A stretch of 64,000 bases of DNA from an uncultured Eubacteriales bacterium (GTDB taxonomy: Bacteria; Bacillota; Clostridia; Peptostreptococcales; Anaerovoracaceae). The stretch spans positions 13,236 to 77,235 of the forward strand of contig USBT01000002.1 in assembly GCA_900553025.1 (NCBI GenBank), read 5' to 3'. Under the pieces are notes generated by a model, which searched no databases, had not been told where the DNA came from, and saw nothing but the letters and a program-made list of their open reading frames with translations. The stretch's first letter is position 1. Every line of letters starts with the position of its first letter. Positions 18,619 to 28,869 of the stretch are shown piece after piece. The position numbers and the translations under genes are program-made.

Positions 18619-19746
18619 ATGATGCAGTTTGAAACAAGTCAGGATAAGGCAGCTGTAATTAAAGTCATAGGCGTTGGTGGCGGCGGATGTAACGCGGTTA
18701 ATAGAATGCTTGAAGTTGGCCTTAAGGGCGTGGAGTTCATAGCTGTTAATACTGATAGACAAGCACTTAATAAGTGTAAGGCTGAACTTAGAATACAGAT
18801 AGGCGAGAAATTAACAAGAGGGCTAGGAGCTGGTGGTAATCCGCAGATTGGTCAACAGTCAGCGGAAGAAACCATTGATGATATTGCAGATATCATCAAG
18901 GGGAGCGACATGGTATTCATAACTGCTGGAATGGGAGGAGGCACAGGAACAGGTGCAGCCCCTATCATTGCAAGAGTAGCAAAGGATATGGGAATTCTAA
19001 CAGTTGGAGTTGTTACCAAGCCGTTTTCATTTGAAGGTAGAAAGAGGATGACAGCAGCTGAGATGGGAATCGACTATCTCAAGGAGTTTGTTGACTCTCT
19101 AGTAATAGTTCCTAACGACAAGCTTCTGAGCAATTGCACCAAGAACACATCAATTCTGGAAGCCTTTAGTATGGCTGATGATGTTTTGCGACAGGGTGTT
19201 CAGGGTATCGCAGATTTGATTTCAGAATTTGCTCTTATTAATGTTGACTTTGCTGATGTTAAGTCTGTAATGACAGATAGGGGCATAGCTCATATGGGAG
19301 TTGGAAAAGGAAGCGGAGAATCAAGGGCACAGGATGCAGTTAGATCTGCTATTGAAAGCCCTCTTCTGGAGACAACTATTGCAGGCGCAAGAGCTATTTT
19401 GTTATATGTATCAGGTGGATATGATCTTGGTATGCTTGAAGTTTCTGAAATTGCAAGCCTTGTTCAGGAACAGGCTGACGAACAGGCAATTCTGATATTC
19501 GGTGCGGCTGTAAATGAAGATATGGAAGACGAGATTGCTATTACCGTGATCGCAACAGGATTTAATGAAGGTGCTGATAACACAATCGACTATAGCAATT
19601 TTAATAATAAGGTTCCAAGGAAGGTTGTTACAGACGAAGGTCTTGAGGGAACCGAGACAACTCTTGAGAAATTGTTTGAAGAACACGAGGACGACGAAGA
19701 AGACGACGATTCAAAATTTGATATACCTACATTCCTGAGCAATTAA
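18619..19746 (+). CDS. ftsZ: Cell division GTPase FtsZ
   Basis: 375 aa. Tubulin-like GTPase that assembles the division ring. Seen: the N-terminal [11 protein letters not shown], the tubulin signature GGGTGTG at residues 106-112, the T7 loop [11 protein letters not shown], and an acidic linker leading to the C-terminal peptide DIPTFLSN, which binds FtsA, SepF or ZapA-type partners. The start has a strong TAAGGAGGAG. An intrinsic terminator ends the dcw cluster right after it. Confidence 0.98.
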   Translation: MMQFETSQDKAAVIKVIGVGGGGCNAVNRMLEVGLKGVEFIAVNTDRQALNKCKAELRIQIGEKLTRGLGAGGNPQIGQQSAEETIDDIADIIKGSDMVFITAGMGGGTGTGAAPIIARVAKDMGILTVGVVTKPFSFEGRKRMTAAEMGIDYLKEFVDSLVIVPNDKLLSNCTKNTSILEAFSMADDVLRQGVQGIADLISEFALINVDFADVKSVMTDRGIAHMGVGKGSGESRAQDAVRSAIESPLLETTIAGARAILLYVSGGYDLGMLEVSEIASLVQEQADEQAILIFGAAVNEDMEDEIAITVIATGFNEGADNTIDYSNFNNKVPRKVVTDEGLEGTETTLEKLFEEHEDDEEDDDSKFDIPTFLSN

Positions 19747-19776
19747 TTCATACGGGAGTTTATAATAGCATTCAGA

Positions 19777-19805
19777 AAGCCGGTATAATAAGCCGGCTTT
19801 TTTAA
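19777..19805 (+). terminator. Intrinsic terminator after ftsZ
   Basis: AAGCCGG (19777-19783) pairs with CCGGCTT (19793-19799), followed by a run of T (TTTTTT). It marks the end of the dcw transcript. Confidence 0.85.
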
Positions 19806-19827
19806 AAAGTACAAAGCAGGATGTTGT

Positions 19828-20667
19828 ATGAGAGGAATCAAAGAGATTACTTCAAAAGACAATGCAATATTTAAGCTGATAAAGAGCCTGAAGGTTAGAA
19901 AGCATAGAATCCGGGAGGCTCTCTTTGTGGTTGAAGGACCAAAGCAGGTTGTTGAAGCGGAAACTAGTCGATACGATCTCAAATACTTGGTTGTAAGACA
20001 AGACAGATTGGGATGTTTGAAGGATTACGATTTATTCGATCGAGTGGACCGATATGCTTGCACGGTCATTTCTATGGATGAGCGACTGTTCAAACAAATC
20101 TCCGACACTGAAAATAATCAGGGCATTTTGGCTGTTTTGTCATATGAACCGCTATCAGAGAAAGATTTTATGATGGAAGTTCCGTCTGGTTCAAATGTGC
20201 TTGTGCTAGATAAGCTTCAGGATCCTGGGAATATAGGAACCATCATAAGGACGGCAGAAGGAGCAGGCTTTAAAGGAATTATTTTGTTAAAAGGCTCTGG
20301 AGATGTATTCAGTCCCAAGTCGATAAGAGCAGCTGGTGGAGCAATGCTGAGAATGCCCGTGACTATGATCAATGATGCTGCCACACTCCGTAGGTTGTCG
20401 TGTGAATTTTCAAAAAGACTTATAGTGTCAGATGTTGAGAGCGGTTTGGCTTATTACGATGTGGATTTGTCTGAGAATATATTTCTGGTTATGGGAAATG
20501 AGGGTCACGGCGTTTCAAAAGAAATATTGGACATGGCAGATATAAGGATAAACATACCGACGGATGGAGCTCTTGAATCGCTCAATGTTGCAACGGCAGG
20601 TGCTGTACTGATGATGGATAGCTTGAGGCAGAGTAAAAATAAAATTAGAAGAGGGAAAAGATGCTAG
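19828..20667 (+). CDS. TrmH/SpoU-family RNA 2'-O-methyltransferase
   Basis: 279 aa SPOUT methyltransferase. An N-terminal substrate-binding domain (RKHRIREALFVVEGPKQV) precedes the knotted SAM-binding domain with the three SpoU motifs: VLDKLQDPGNIGTIIRTAEG, the central FLVMGNEGHGVS and the C-terminal IPTDGALESLNVATAGAV. Such proteins methylate ribose of 23S rRNA or tRNA; which target cannot be read from sequence. The gene overlaps pheS by 7 bases, a layout common in Firmicutes where a TrmH-like gene precedes pheST. Confidence 0.92.
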   Translation: MRGIKEITSKDNAIFKLIKSLKVRKHRIREALFVVEGPKQVVEAETSRYDLKYLVVRQDRLGCLKDYDLFDRVDRYACTVISMDERLFKQISDTENNQGILAVLSYEPLSEKDFMMEVPSGSNVLVLDKLQDPGNIGTIIRTAEGAGFKGIILLKGSGDVFSPKSIRAAGGAMLRMPVTMINDAATLRRLSCEFSKRLIVSDVESGLAYYDVDLSENIFLVMGNEGHGVSKEILDMADIRINIPTDGALESLNVATAGAVLMMDSLRQSKNKIRRGKRC

Positions 20668-21683
20668 ATAATTTAAAATCTATACGTGAAGAAGCTATTT
20701 CTTTGATTAAGGAAAGTAACACTCTAAAAGATTGCGAAAATGTTAGGATTGCAATGCTCGGAAAAAAGGGCAAGGTAACTGAGATCCTTAAAAATATGAA
20801 GACTCTTTCTGTTGAAGAAAAGAAGGTTATGGGGAAGGAAACTAATCTCCTAAAAAAAGAAATAGAAAATTTTATAAACGAGAAGAAGTCGGAGCTTGCT
20901 GCGAACGAAAAGTCAAAGAAATTGAAGTCGGAGGCATTGGATGTTACAGAGCCTGCACCGAAGATTCACATAGGAGCAAAGCACCTTATCACCACCGTCA
21001 TAGATGAGGTTGTAGAAATCTTTACGGATATGGGATATGAGATAGTGGAAGGCCCTCTTGTTGATACAGTTTTTAACACATTTGACGGATTAAATTCTCC
21101 GCCAAACCATCCAAGCAGGGATATGACGGACACCTTCTACATAAGTAAGGATAACGTACTTAGGCCGCATACAAGCTCTGTCGAAATTAGAACCTTACAA
21201 AATAGAGAGGCACCGTTTAAAATTGTCAGTCCTGGAAGGTGCTTCAGATGTGATACGCCTGATGCTACTCACAGCCCAATGTTCCACCAGATAGAAGGCA
21301 TGATTGTTGATGAGGGTATAACAATGGCTCACCTTAAGGGGACGCTTGATTATATGGCAAAGAAGCTCTTTGGTTCAGAAACCAAGACCAAATTCAGACC
21401 GCATCACTTCCCGTTCACAGAGCCGAGTGCCGAGATGGATGTGAGCTGCTTTAAATGTGGCGGCAAGGGTTGCTCGATGTGTAAGGGCAGCGGATGGATT
21501 GAAATTCTGGGATGCGGGATGACACACCCGAATGTGCATGGCGTTGGAAATATCGACACGGAGAAGTACACGGGATTTGCGTTTGGAATGGGCGTCGAAA
21601 GAATAGCGATGCTTAAATACGGCATAGATGATATTAGATATTTTTATGAGAACGATATGAGGTTCAACGAGCAGTTTAAATAA
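20661..21683 (+). CDS. pheS: Phenylalanyl-tRNA synthetase alpha subunit
   Basis: 340 aa, standard length. Class II catalytic subunit of the alpha2-beta2 PheRS. The N-terminal coiled-coil arm (about 1-90) is followed by the catalytic core with motif 2 region FKIVSPGRCFRCDTPDATHS and motif 3 GFAFGMGVERIAMLKYGI. A four-cysteine zinc-like cluster is present at CFKCGGKGCSMCKG (as in several Firmicute PheS). It overlaps the preceding methylase gene and is followed 27 bases later by pheT. Confidence 0.97.
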   Translation: MLDNLKSIREEAISLIKESNTLKDCENVRIAMLGKKGKVTEILKNMKTLSVEEKKVMGKETNLLKKEIENFINEKKSELAANEKSKKLKSEALDVTEPAPKIHIGAKHLITTVIDEVVEIFTDMGYEIVEGPLVDTVFNTFDGLNSPPNHPSRDMTDTFYISKDNVLRPHTSSVEIRTLQNREAPFKIVSPGRCFRCDTPDATHSPMFHQIEGMIVDEGITMAHLKGTLDYMAKKLFGSETKTKFRPHHFPFTEPSAEMDVSCFKCGGKGCSMCKGSGWIEILGCGMTHPNVHGVGNIDTEKYTGFAFGMGVERIAMLKYGIDDIRYFYENDMRFNEQFK

Positions 21684-21710
21684 TTTGTAATAGCATGAAA
21701 GTGAGGAAAG

Positions 21711-24203
21711 ATGTTAGTTTCTTGGAAATGGCTTCATGACTACATCAGTGTAGATGAAGATATAGTAGAATATTGCAACAAAATGATTATGAGCGGCTCA
21801 AACCTCGAAACCTGCAAGAAAGTAGGCGACGGCATTGATGGCGTTTTAGTTGGAAAAATAGAGAAAATCGAGAAGCATCCTAACGCTGATAAACTGGTAA
21901 TTTGTCAGATAGACTTAGGCTGCAAGAGCGATGCTGGAGATTCAGAGTTAACTCAGATTGTTACTGGTGCAGAAAATGTTTTTGAGGGTGCGATTGTTCC
22001 GGTAGCTGTTTCGGGCAGCAAAATACCAGGACCTCTTCACGGTGCGCCTGAATCAGAGGGTGGAATCGAGATTAAATCCGGAGAGCTCAGAGGTGTTTTG
22101 TCGGACGGAATGCTCTGTTCGGCTACAGAGCTTGGGTTTGACGATAAAGTTGCACCTATGGCTAGCAAAGATGGTATCTGGATTTTGGGAGATGAGTTTG
22201 AAGATAAGCTCGGCTCCAATCTCGTCGATGCTCTTGACATTGAGGATTACACGATTGACTTTGAAATTACGCCGAACAGACCCGACTGCCTTTCAATGCT
22301 AGGAATGGCAAGAGAAACCAAGGCTACTTTTGGCAAAGAGCTTCACATGCCAGATACAAATTTAAAGATGGCGGACTCTGATGCCAAGCCAGAAGATTTT
22401 GTATCGGTAGAGGTTAAGTCGGATGATTGCCGAAGATATACGGCGAGGGTAATCCAAAATGTTAAAATGGGGCAGTCCCCATGGTGGATGCAGCAGAGAT
22501 TGATGGCCGCAGGTATGAGACCTATAAACGTTATTGTTGATATTACGAATTTTGTAATGCTAGAATATGGGCAGCCGTTACATGCATTTGATGTTAGGAG
22601 CATCAAGGGAGGCAAAATAATAGTTGAGCATGCAGAAAACAATGAGGTTTTCGTTACTCTGGATGGCAAAGAGAGAAAGCTTGACAGCAGCATGCTCATG
22701 ATAAAGGATGCCGAGAAATCAATTGCCATAGCAGGTGTTATGGGTGGCATGAACTCAGAAATAGAAGCTGACACCAATACTGTAATACTGGAATCAGCAT
22801 GCTTTGATGCTGATAATGTCAGGGCTACTTCTAAAAAACTCGGATTAAGGACGGAAGCATCCAGCAGATATGAGAAGGGTGTCGATCCGAACCTTGCAAT
22901 AACGGCAGCGAATAGATTTTGCCATCTTGTAGAAAAGTTAGGTGTAGGTAATGTTGTGGACGGTAGTGTCGATGTCTACAGAGTGCCGAAGGTTTCAAAG
23001 CCAGTTAATGTGAGAGCAGCTAGAATCAACAAAGTACTTGGAACCAAGATTACTGCTGGTGAGATGATAGAAATATTTGATTCTCTTGAATGTGAGTCTA
23101 AGATCATAGAGGGCAAGGCTGAGGAACTGGATGCGGTTATCTGCGTCTATCCGCCAACTGTTAGACAGGATCTAGAGGCTGAGGTTGATTTTGTCGAAGA
23201 AGTTGCTAGGATTTACGGTTATGATAATTTGCCTATGGAAATTCCGAAAAGTAATACAATGCCTAAGGTTACAGAAAGCTGGAAACTCAGAAAGATGGCT
23301 AGAAATACCCTGACAGCTATTGGTATGAATGAGATTCAGACTATTTCATTTGGCAGCCCATCTGATCTTGATAAAGTTAATATTGATGAAGATGGTATTG
23401 AGAGAGCCTTTGTTAAAATCATAAACCCACTCGGAGAAGATACCTCAATTCTGAGAACTATTTTGTTGCCAGATATGATGCAGGTTCTTTCACTAAATTA
23501 TTCAAGGTCAATTGATAGCGTGCAGGCATTTGAAATTGGCACGACATTCCTTAAGAACTTTATTGAAGAGGGAGGACTGCCTTATGAGGACTTCAATATT
23601 TGTCTAGGAAGCTATGGTGAGGACGAGGACTTCTTCAAAATGAAATCGAGGGTTGAGACTCTACTATTTGAACTTGGCATCAAGGACCCAATTTTTGAAG
23701 CTGAATCTGAGTATGCTCCTTATCATCCAGGTAGGTGTGCTAGAGTATCTGTGAAGTCTGAAAATGGTGAGGAGGTTGAACTTGCAATAATGGGACAGGT
23801 TCATCCTAATGTTGCGGAAAATTACGGAATGGATGTAGAAGTTTATGCAGCAGAACTCATGATGGGTCCTATTGAAGAATTTTCAAATAGGGAAATCAAG
23901 TATAAGAAACCAGCGAAATTTCCTGGAACTTCAAGAGATATAGCGCTAACCGTTGATGAAAATATAACAGCGGGTGAAATTATTAATGTCATAGAAGAGA
24001 ATCCTGATGAGATCTTCAAGCACGCTGAAATTTTCGATATATATCGTGGTAAACAGGTGGACAAAAACAAGAAGAGTATTGCAATTAGGCTTTTCTATGG
24101 TCATGACGAGAAGACGCTCAAAGACGAGGAAGTGACTGAAGTCCACAGAACTATTTTGTCGAGGCTTGCTGACAAGCTGAATGCTTCACTGAGAGAGCAG
24201 TAG
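21711..24203 (+). CDS. pheT: Phenylalanyl-tRNA synthetase beta subunit
   Basis: 830 aa, full length. Domains in order: N-terminal region, EMAP-type tRNA-binding domain (VLVGKIEKIEKHPNADKLVI, about 45-65), B3/B4 editing region with VIVDITNFVMLEYGQPLHAFD, B5 domain, the catalytic-like core and a C-terminal ferredoxin-fold anticodon-binding domain starting about residue 735 (FPGTSRDIALTVDE). Pairs with PheS to charge tRNA-Phe and edits Tyr-tRNA-Phe. Start follows GTGAGGAAAG. Confidence 0.97.
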   Translation: MLVSWKWLHDYISVDEDIVEYCNKMIMSGSNLETCKKVGDGIDGVLVGKIEKIEKHPNADKLVICQIDLGCKSDAGDSELTQIVTGAENVFEGAIVPVAVSGSKIPGPLHGAPESEGGIEIKSGELRGVLSDGMLCSATELGFDDKVAPMASKDGIWILGDEFEDKLGSNLVDALDIEDYTIDFEITPNRPDCLSMLGMARETKATFGKELHMPDTNLKMADSDAKPEDFVSVEVKSDDCRRYTARVIQNVKMGQSPWWMQQRLMAAGMRPINVIVDITNFVMLEYGQPLHAFDVRSIKGGKIIVEHAENNEVFVTLDGKERKLDSSMLMIKDAEKSIAIAGVMGGMNSEIEADTNTVILESACFDADNVRATSKKLGLRTEASSRYEKGVDPNLAITAANRFCHLVEKLGVGNVVDGSVDVYRVPKVSKPVNVRAARINKVLGTKITAGEMIEIFDSLECESKIIEGKAEELDAVICVYPPTVRQDLEAEVDFVEEVARIYGYDNLPMEIPKSNTMPKVTESWKLRKMARNTLTAIGMNEIQTISFGSPSDLDKVNIDEDGIERAFVKIINPLGEDTSILRTILLPDMMQVLSLNYSRSIDSVQAFEIGTTFLKNFIEEGGLPYEDFNICLGSYGEDEDFFKMKSRVETLLFELGIKDPIFEAESEYAPYHPGRCARVSVKSENGEEVELAIMGQVHPNVAENYGMDVEVYAAELMMGPIEEFSNREIKYKKPAKFPGTSRDIALTVDENITAGEIINVIEENPDEIFKHAEIFDIYRGKQVDKNKKSIAIRLFYGHDEKTLKDEEVTEVHRTILSRLADKLNASLREQ

Positions 24204-24221
24204 TTAATAAAAGGAGGTCCT

Positions 24222-24680
24222 ATGGAGACTAATAGGGTTACTGTTAAGATTTATGGTCAGGAATATACGATTGCTGACACCAAGTCAGAGGATGAAATCA
24301 AGGAGCTTGCGGCATATGTAGATGGCAAGATGAGGAAGCTCGCGGGTGCTGCTGGTGATATGTCTGTCGGCAGTGTGGCAGTTCTTACAGCGCTTGTAAT
24401 TGCAGATGAGATGTCCAAGGCTAAGGAGGAAAAGGAGATAGCCGAAAAGGCAAAGGAGCAATCCGAGAGCGATGCAAAATACTATCTTAAGATGTGGGAT
24501 GATTCCAAGCAGTCGTTCCGAAAATACAAGGATAGTGTCAGCCAGATGCACGACAAAACAAAAGAGGACGATGAGGCGCTTGAAGAGTTAAAACAGAAAT
24601 GCAAGGAGTACGAAAGCACTTGCTTTGATTTGCAGATGGAGAATATTCAGTTGAAGAGCAAGTTAGAGAAAATGCAATGA
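24222..24680 (+). CDS. zapA: Cell division protein ZapA
   Basis: 152 aa, longer than the minimal ZapA because of an extended coiled coil. The N-terminal ZapA head (VTVKIYGQEYTIADTKSEDE, then AAYVDGKM) is followed by a long Lys/Glu-rich helix from about residue 65 to the end. ZapA bundles FtsZ filaments. The start has a perfect AAAAGGAGG. It shares the ATGA overlap with mutS2, a gene order (pheT-zapA-mutS2) frequent in Firmicutes. Confidence 0.93.
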   Translation: METNRVTVKIYGQEYTIADTKSEDEIKELAAYVDGKMRKLAGAAGDMSVGSVAVLTALVIADEMSKAKEEKEIAEKAKEQSESDAKYYLKMWDDSKQSFRKYKDSVSQMHDKTKEDDEALEELKQKCKEYESTCFDLQMENIQLKSKLEKMQ

Positions 24681-27088
24681 ATTTAAAGGCACTTAAGGTT
24701 TTAGAGTACAGCAAAATAAAAGAGATGTGGTCAGAGGAAGCTGTATCATCCATGGTTAAGGAAAAAATCATGGGTATGGAGCCTTATTTGGATGCCTATA
24801 TTATCAAAGATGAATTGAGGTCAACGACTGAGGGCGTTGACCTTATTGTCAATAAGGGACCTTTGCCCATCTACAGCATTTATGATGTGAGCAGGGATAT
24901 TACGCTTGTCAAGAAGGGCGGTGTTTTGTCTATGAGAAGTCTGCTATCAATATCATATAATCTTAAGACCTGCGGTAGAGTCAGAACATTCTTAAAGGGT
25001 GAACTACCCGATATTCATGGGCTAATCGCAATGTCTGAGGTTCTCGATCCAGTCTTAAATCTTTCAGAAGAAATCGACAGATGCATCCTGTCAGAAGATG
25101 AGATGGCAGATTCAGCTTCAAGGGAGCTTGCTAGAATAAGACGAGAGATAATAAGGACGGGAGAGGAGATAAAATATAAGCTGGAAAAAATGGCAACCTC
25201 TGAAGCAAGTCGCTCTGTATTGCAAGAGGGAATTGTAACCATGAGGGATGGACGCTATGTTTTACCAGTAAAATTGGAGCAGGCATATAGGGTTCCAGGA
25301 ATCGTGCACGATAGATCCAAGGGTGGCAAAACTCTATTTATAGAGCCGCAGGTCATTGTAAATCTAAATAATGAATTGAAAAATTTGCAGCTAGCAGAAG
25401 AAGCCGAGATAGCTAGAATTTTACAGGAATTATCGGCTACTGTCGCTTCTTATGACAAGATAATTTCAAACAATCAGAAAATCCTCATAGACATGGATTA
25501 TATAATGTCGAAATCGAAATTATCCATAAATATGGAAGCTTCTGAGGCAGAACTTGTCGACGATAAGATTATATCAATAATTGCTGGGAGACACCCACTT
25601 CTAAATGAGAAAAATGTAGTCCCAATAACCGTATCTATCGGCGAAAACTATAATACGCTCATAATCACAGGACCTAACACGGGCGGAAAGACTGTCAGCT
25701 TAAAGACAGTTGGATTATTTGCACTTATGACACAGACGGGGCTTCATATTCCAGCTGAATACGGGAGCAAGCTTCATGTATTTTCAAATATATTCGCTGA
25801 CATTGGAGATGAGCAGAGCATAGAGCAGAGCCTTTCGACATTTTCTTCGCACATGAAAAACATAGTTGAAATTGTTGAAACTGCAGATGATGATTCACTT
25901 GTGTTGCTGGATGAGCTAGGCGCTGGGACAGATCCTACCGAGGGTGCAGCGCTTGCAATTTCAATAATAGAAAAATTGCGGAACGCAGAGGCTCTTGTGC
26001 TTGCAACTACGCATTACAGCGAGATTAAGAAATACGCGATTGCCACAAAGGGCGTAGAAAATGCCTCGATGGAGTTTGACGTGGATACACTTAGTCCGAC
26101 ATATAGGCTCATAACAGGAATTCCAGGAAAATCGAAGGCCTTTGAGATAAGCAAGAAGTTGGGACTTTCTGGCGATGTCATAGATAGGGCAGAAGAACTC
26201 GTAAATACGGATGATATCAAGTTTGAAGATCTATTAGGCAACCTCGAAGAATCGAGGAAACAAGCTGAGGACGAAAGAGATGAAGCCATAATGATAAACT
26301 TGGCTATGAAGAAAAAGCAGTCTAAGATTGATCAAAGTATGGCTCGAATTGAAGATGAACGAAGGCGGATCCTAGAAGATGCAAAACGGGAAGCTAGAGA
26401 TATCTTAAACGATGCGAGAAAAACATCAAAATCCGTTCAAAAGGAGCTAAACAAGCTATCGCTAAATCAGAGCCTTGGAGAGCGGAACAAAATAATCCAG
26501 GAGGGTAGACGCCAGATAGGTGTGGCTGAAAAAGCCCTTAAAGCACCTCTTGTAAGGAAGGTGAATGCTGAGCCAGTTTCTGCAGATCAGCTGGAGGAAG
26601 GTATGAGGGTTAAACTTCTAACCATGGATCAAAATGGCACGATTATTGCTCTCCCAGATGGTAAAGAGGAGCTTCTAGTTCAGGTAGGTGCAATTAAGGT
26701 TAAGGCTAAGTTATCAGATATTGCTATAATTGTAGATGGCAGCGAACCGAAGTCAAAGTCGAACCAAAGAATGCCGCGGAGTACGCAGAGTGTGAGGTCA
26801 TCAAAAGTTTCTTTGTATACCTCAAAGGCTATGCAGGTAAGTCCCAAGCTTGACGTTAGAGGCTTGAACCTTGAGGAGGCTATTATGAGAGTTGAGAAAT
26901 ACATTGATGATGCGTTCATCGCAGGTCTTGACAAAACAACAGTCGTACACGGACGGGGTGAAGGTGTTTTGCGCGATGGAATACGGCGTAGACTAAGGAG
27001 CAATAAACATGTTGCCTCACTTGAGAAACCCGCATATAATGAGGGTGGCGAAGGAGCTACAATTGTGGTAATAAAGAAGAATGGATAA
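24677..27088 (+). CDS. mutS2: Endonuclease MutS2
   Basis: 803 aa. MutS-like ATPase without the mismatch-recognition domain. It has the core/clamp region, the ABC-type ATPase domain with Walker A GPNTGGKT (332-339) and Walker B LVLLDELGAGTDPTEGAA (about 409-426), a coiled-coil linker (about 520-620), a KOW-like stretch and a C-terminal Smr nuclease domain (LDVRGLNLEEA near 725, HGRGEG near 758). MutS2 proteins suppress recombination and act on collided ribosomes. Translationally coupled to zapA through a 4-base overlap. Confidence 0.96.
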   Translation: MNLKALKVLEYSKIKEMWSEEAVSSMVKEKIMGMEPYLDAYIIKDELRSTTEGVDLIVNKGPLPIYSIYDVSRDITLVKKGGVLSMRSLLSISYNLKTCGRVRTFLKGELPDIHGLIAMSEVLDPVLNLSEEIDRCILSEDEMADSASRELARIRREIIRTGEEIKYKLEKMATSEASRSVLQEGIVTMRDGRYVLPVKLEQAYRVPGIVHDRSKGGKTLFIEPQVIVNLNNELKNLQLAEEAEIARILQELSATVASYDKIISNNQKILIDMDYIMSKSKLSINMEASEAELVDDKIISIIAGRHPLLNEKNVVPITVSIGENYNTLIITGPNTGGKTVSLKTVGLFALMTQTGLHIPAEYGSKLHVFSNIFADIGDEQSIEQSLSTFSSHMKNIVEIVETADDDSLVLLDELGAGTDPTEGAALAISIIEKLRNAEALVLATTHYSEIKKYAIATKGVENASMEFDVDTLSPTYRLITGIPGKSKAFEISKKLGLSGDVIDRAEELVNTDDIKFEDLLGNLEESRKQAEDERDEAIMINLAMKKKQSKIDQSMARIEDERRRILEDAKREARDILNDARKTSKSVQKELNKLSLNQSLGERNKIIQEGRRQIGVAEKALKAPLVRKVNAEPVSADQLEEGMRVKLLTMDQNGTIIALPDGKEELLVQVGAIKVKAKLSDIAIIVDGSEPKSKSNQRMPRSTQSVRSSKVSLYTSKAMQVSPKLDVRGLNLEEAIMRVEKYIDDAFIAGLDKTTVVHGRGEGVLRDGIRRRLRSNKHVASLEKPAYNEGGEGATIVVIKKNG

Positions 27089-27154
27089 AATTCTGGAATG
27101 ATAATGAATTACTAGATATAACTATATCAGAATGTAAGAATATAAGGAGTAGAT

Positions 27155-28861
27155 ATGATAAATTATAGAGAAGAGATAGCGAAAATATTGGACGAAATTA
27201 TTGAAGGACTATCTAAGGAAGAAATTTTTGAAATGCTTGAGGTACCTGCTAATGAGGAAATGGGTGATTTTGCGCTCCCGTGTTTCAAGCTAGCAAAAGT
27301 TATGAGGAAGGCACCACCGCTAATTGCAAAAGGTATAGCTGAAAAACTCTCAGAGCACAAAATGTTCGAAAAGGTTGAGCAGGTGAATGCATATGTGAAT
27401 ATGTTCCTCTCAAAGGAGGATCTGCTTTCTCACGTAGTTGGTGAGATTATCGAAGCTGGGGCGGATTTTGCGAATTCTGACGAGGGGAATGGAAAAACTG
27501 TAATCGTCGAGTTTTCATCACCAAATATCGCAAAGCCTTTCCACATCGGGCACATCAGATCAACCGTTATTGGTAATTCAATCAACCTCATATACAAAGC
27601 ACTTGGCTATGATGTTGTAAGAATCAATCACCTCGGCGACTACGGCACGCAGTTCGGGAAGATGATAGTTGCATATAGGCACTGGGGAAATGAAGAAGAG
27701 GTTAAGGCGCAGCCTATTCAGACTTTACTTCATTACTATACAAAGTTCCACGAAGAAGCTGAGAATGATCCTAGCCTTGATGATGAAGCTCGTGCAACAT
27801 TTACAAAGCTTGAGCATGGCGAGGAAGAGGAAGTTAAACTTTGGCAGTGGTTCAGGGATGAGTCTTTGAAGGAATTTAACAGAGTTTACAATATGCTAGG
27901 AATTGAGTTTGACTCGTACAAGGGAGAGAGCTTCTACTCCGACAAAATGCCTAGATTTGTTGAGATGCTTAAGGACAAGGGGCTCTTGGAGGAATCTCAG
28001 GGAGCAAATATAGTAAATCTTGAGGACAAGGGTCTTGGTGTTGCACTTATAACAAAAAGTGACGGATCTACGCTTTATATTACTCGTGACATAGCTGCTG
28101 CTGTATATAGGAAAGAAACCTATGATTTCTACAAAAATATCTACGTTGTGGCATCTCAGCAGAATCTGCACTTCCAGCAGTGGATTCAAATCATTGAAAT
28201 GCTTGGATACGAGTGGGCAAGGAGCTGTGTTCATGTTCCATTTGGTCTTGTGAGCCTAGAGGACGGTACGATGTCAACCCGTGAAGGCAGGGTAGTATTC
28301 CTCGAGGATGTTTTGAATAAGTCAATCGAGAAGACTAAGGAAATAATAATGGAGAAAAATCCAGAAGGACTAGATATCGACAAGATTGCCAAGTATGTCG
28401 GAATCGGTGCAGTAATCTTCCAGGAACTTTCAAATAATAGGATTAAGGATTATGTTTTCAGCTGGGATAAGGTGCTCAATTTCGACGGCGAAACGGGTCC
28501 TTATGTTCAGTATACCCACGCAAGAGCATGCTCGCTTTTGAGGAGAGGCGAAGTGGGGAATGAATATTTTGTTGACGTGGATTATAGCAAGCTGACGGGC
28601 GATGCTGCTTTCAGACTTGCTAAGCTCCTCTATCAATTCCCTGATATCGTCAAGGATGCCGGTGCAAAATATGAGCCTTCGATTGTAACACGACACATTG
28701 TGAATATCGCCCAAGCATTCAACAGATTCTACCATGATGAGCATATTTTGGTGGATGACGAGGCTGAGAAAAAGGCTAAGCTTGCACTTGTTTATGCAAC
28801 AAAAGAGTCAATTGCCAAGGGTCTTTCACTTCTAGGCATTGTTGCGCCTGAGAAGATGTAG
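27155..28861 (+). CDS. argS: Arginyl-tRNA synthetase
   Basis: 568 aa. Class I synthetase. The N-terminal Add-1 domain (about 1-110) precedes the Rossmann fold with the HIGH motif as F-H-I-G-H (129-133). As usual for ArgRS, the KMSKS loop is degenerate (GTMSTREGRVV). The C-terminal helical anticodon domain ends with the typical YHDEHILVDDE and LGIVAPEKM. Its ATG follows AAGGAGTAG. The radical SAM gene starts eight bases after its stop. Confidence 0.97.
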   Translation: MINYREEIAKILDEIIEGLSKEEIFEMLEVPANEEMGDFALPCFKLAKVMRKAPPLIAKGIAEKLSEHKMFEKVEQVNAYVNMFLSKEDLLSHVVGEIIEAGADFANSDEGNGKTVIVEFSSPNIAKPFHIGHIRSTVIGNSINLIYKALGYDVVRINHLGDYGTQFGKMIVAYRHWGNEEEVKAQPIQTLLHYYTKFHEEAENDPSLDDEARATFTKLEHGEEEEVKLWQWFRDESLKEFNRVYNMLGIEFDSYKGESFYSDKMPRFVEMLKDKGLLEESQGANIVNLEDKGLGVALITKSDGSTLYITRDIAAAVYRKETYDFYKNIYVVASQQNLHFQQWIQIIEMLGYEWARSCVHVPFGLVSLEDGTMSTREGRVVFLEDVLNKSIEKTKEIIMEKNPEGLDIDKIAKYVGIGAVIFQELSNNRIKDYVFSWDKVLNFDGETGPYVQYTHARACSLLRRGEVGNEYFVDVDYSKLTGDAAFRLAKLLYQFPDIVKDAGAKYEPSIVTRHIVNIAQAFNRFYHDEHILVDDEAEKKAKLALVYATKESIAKGLSLLGIVAPEKM

Positions 28862-28869
28862 GTGGTTGC

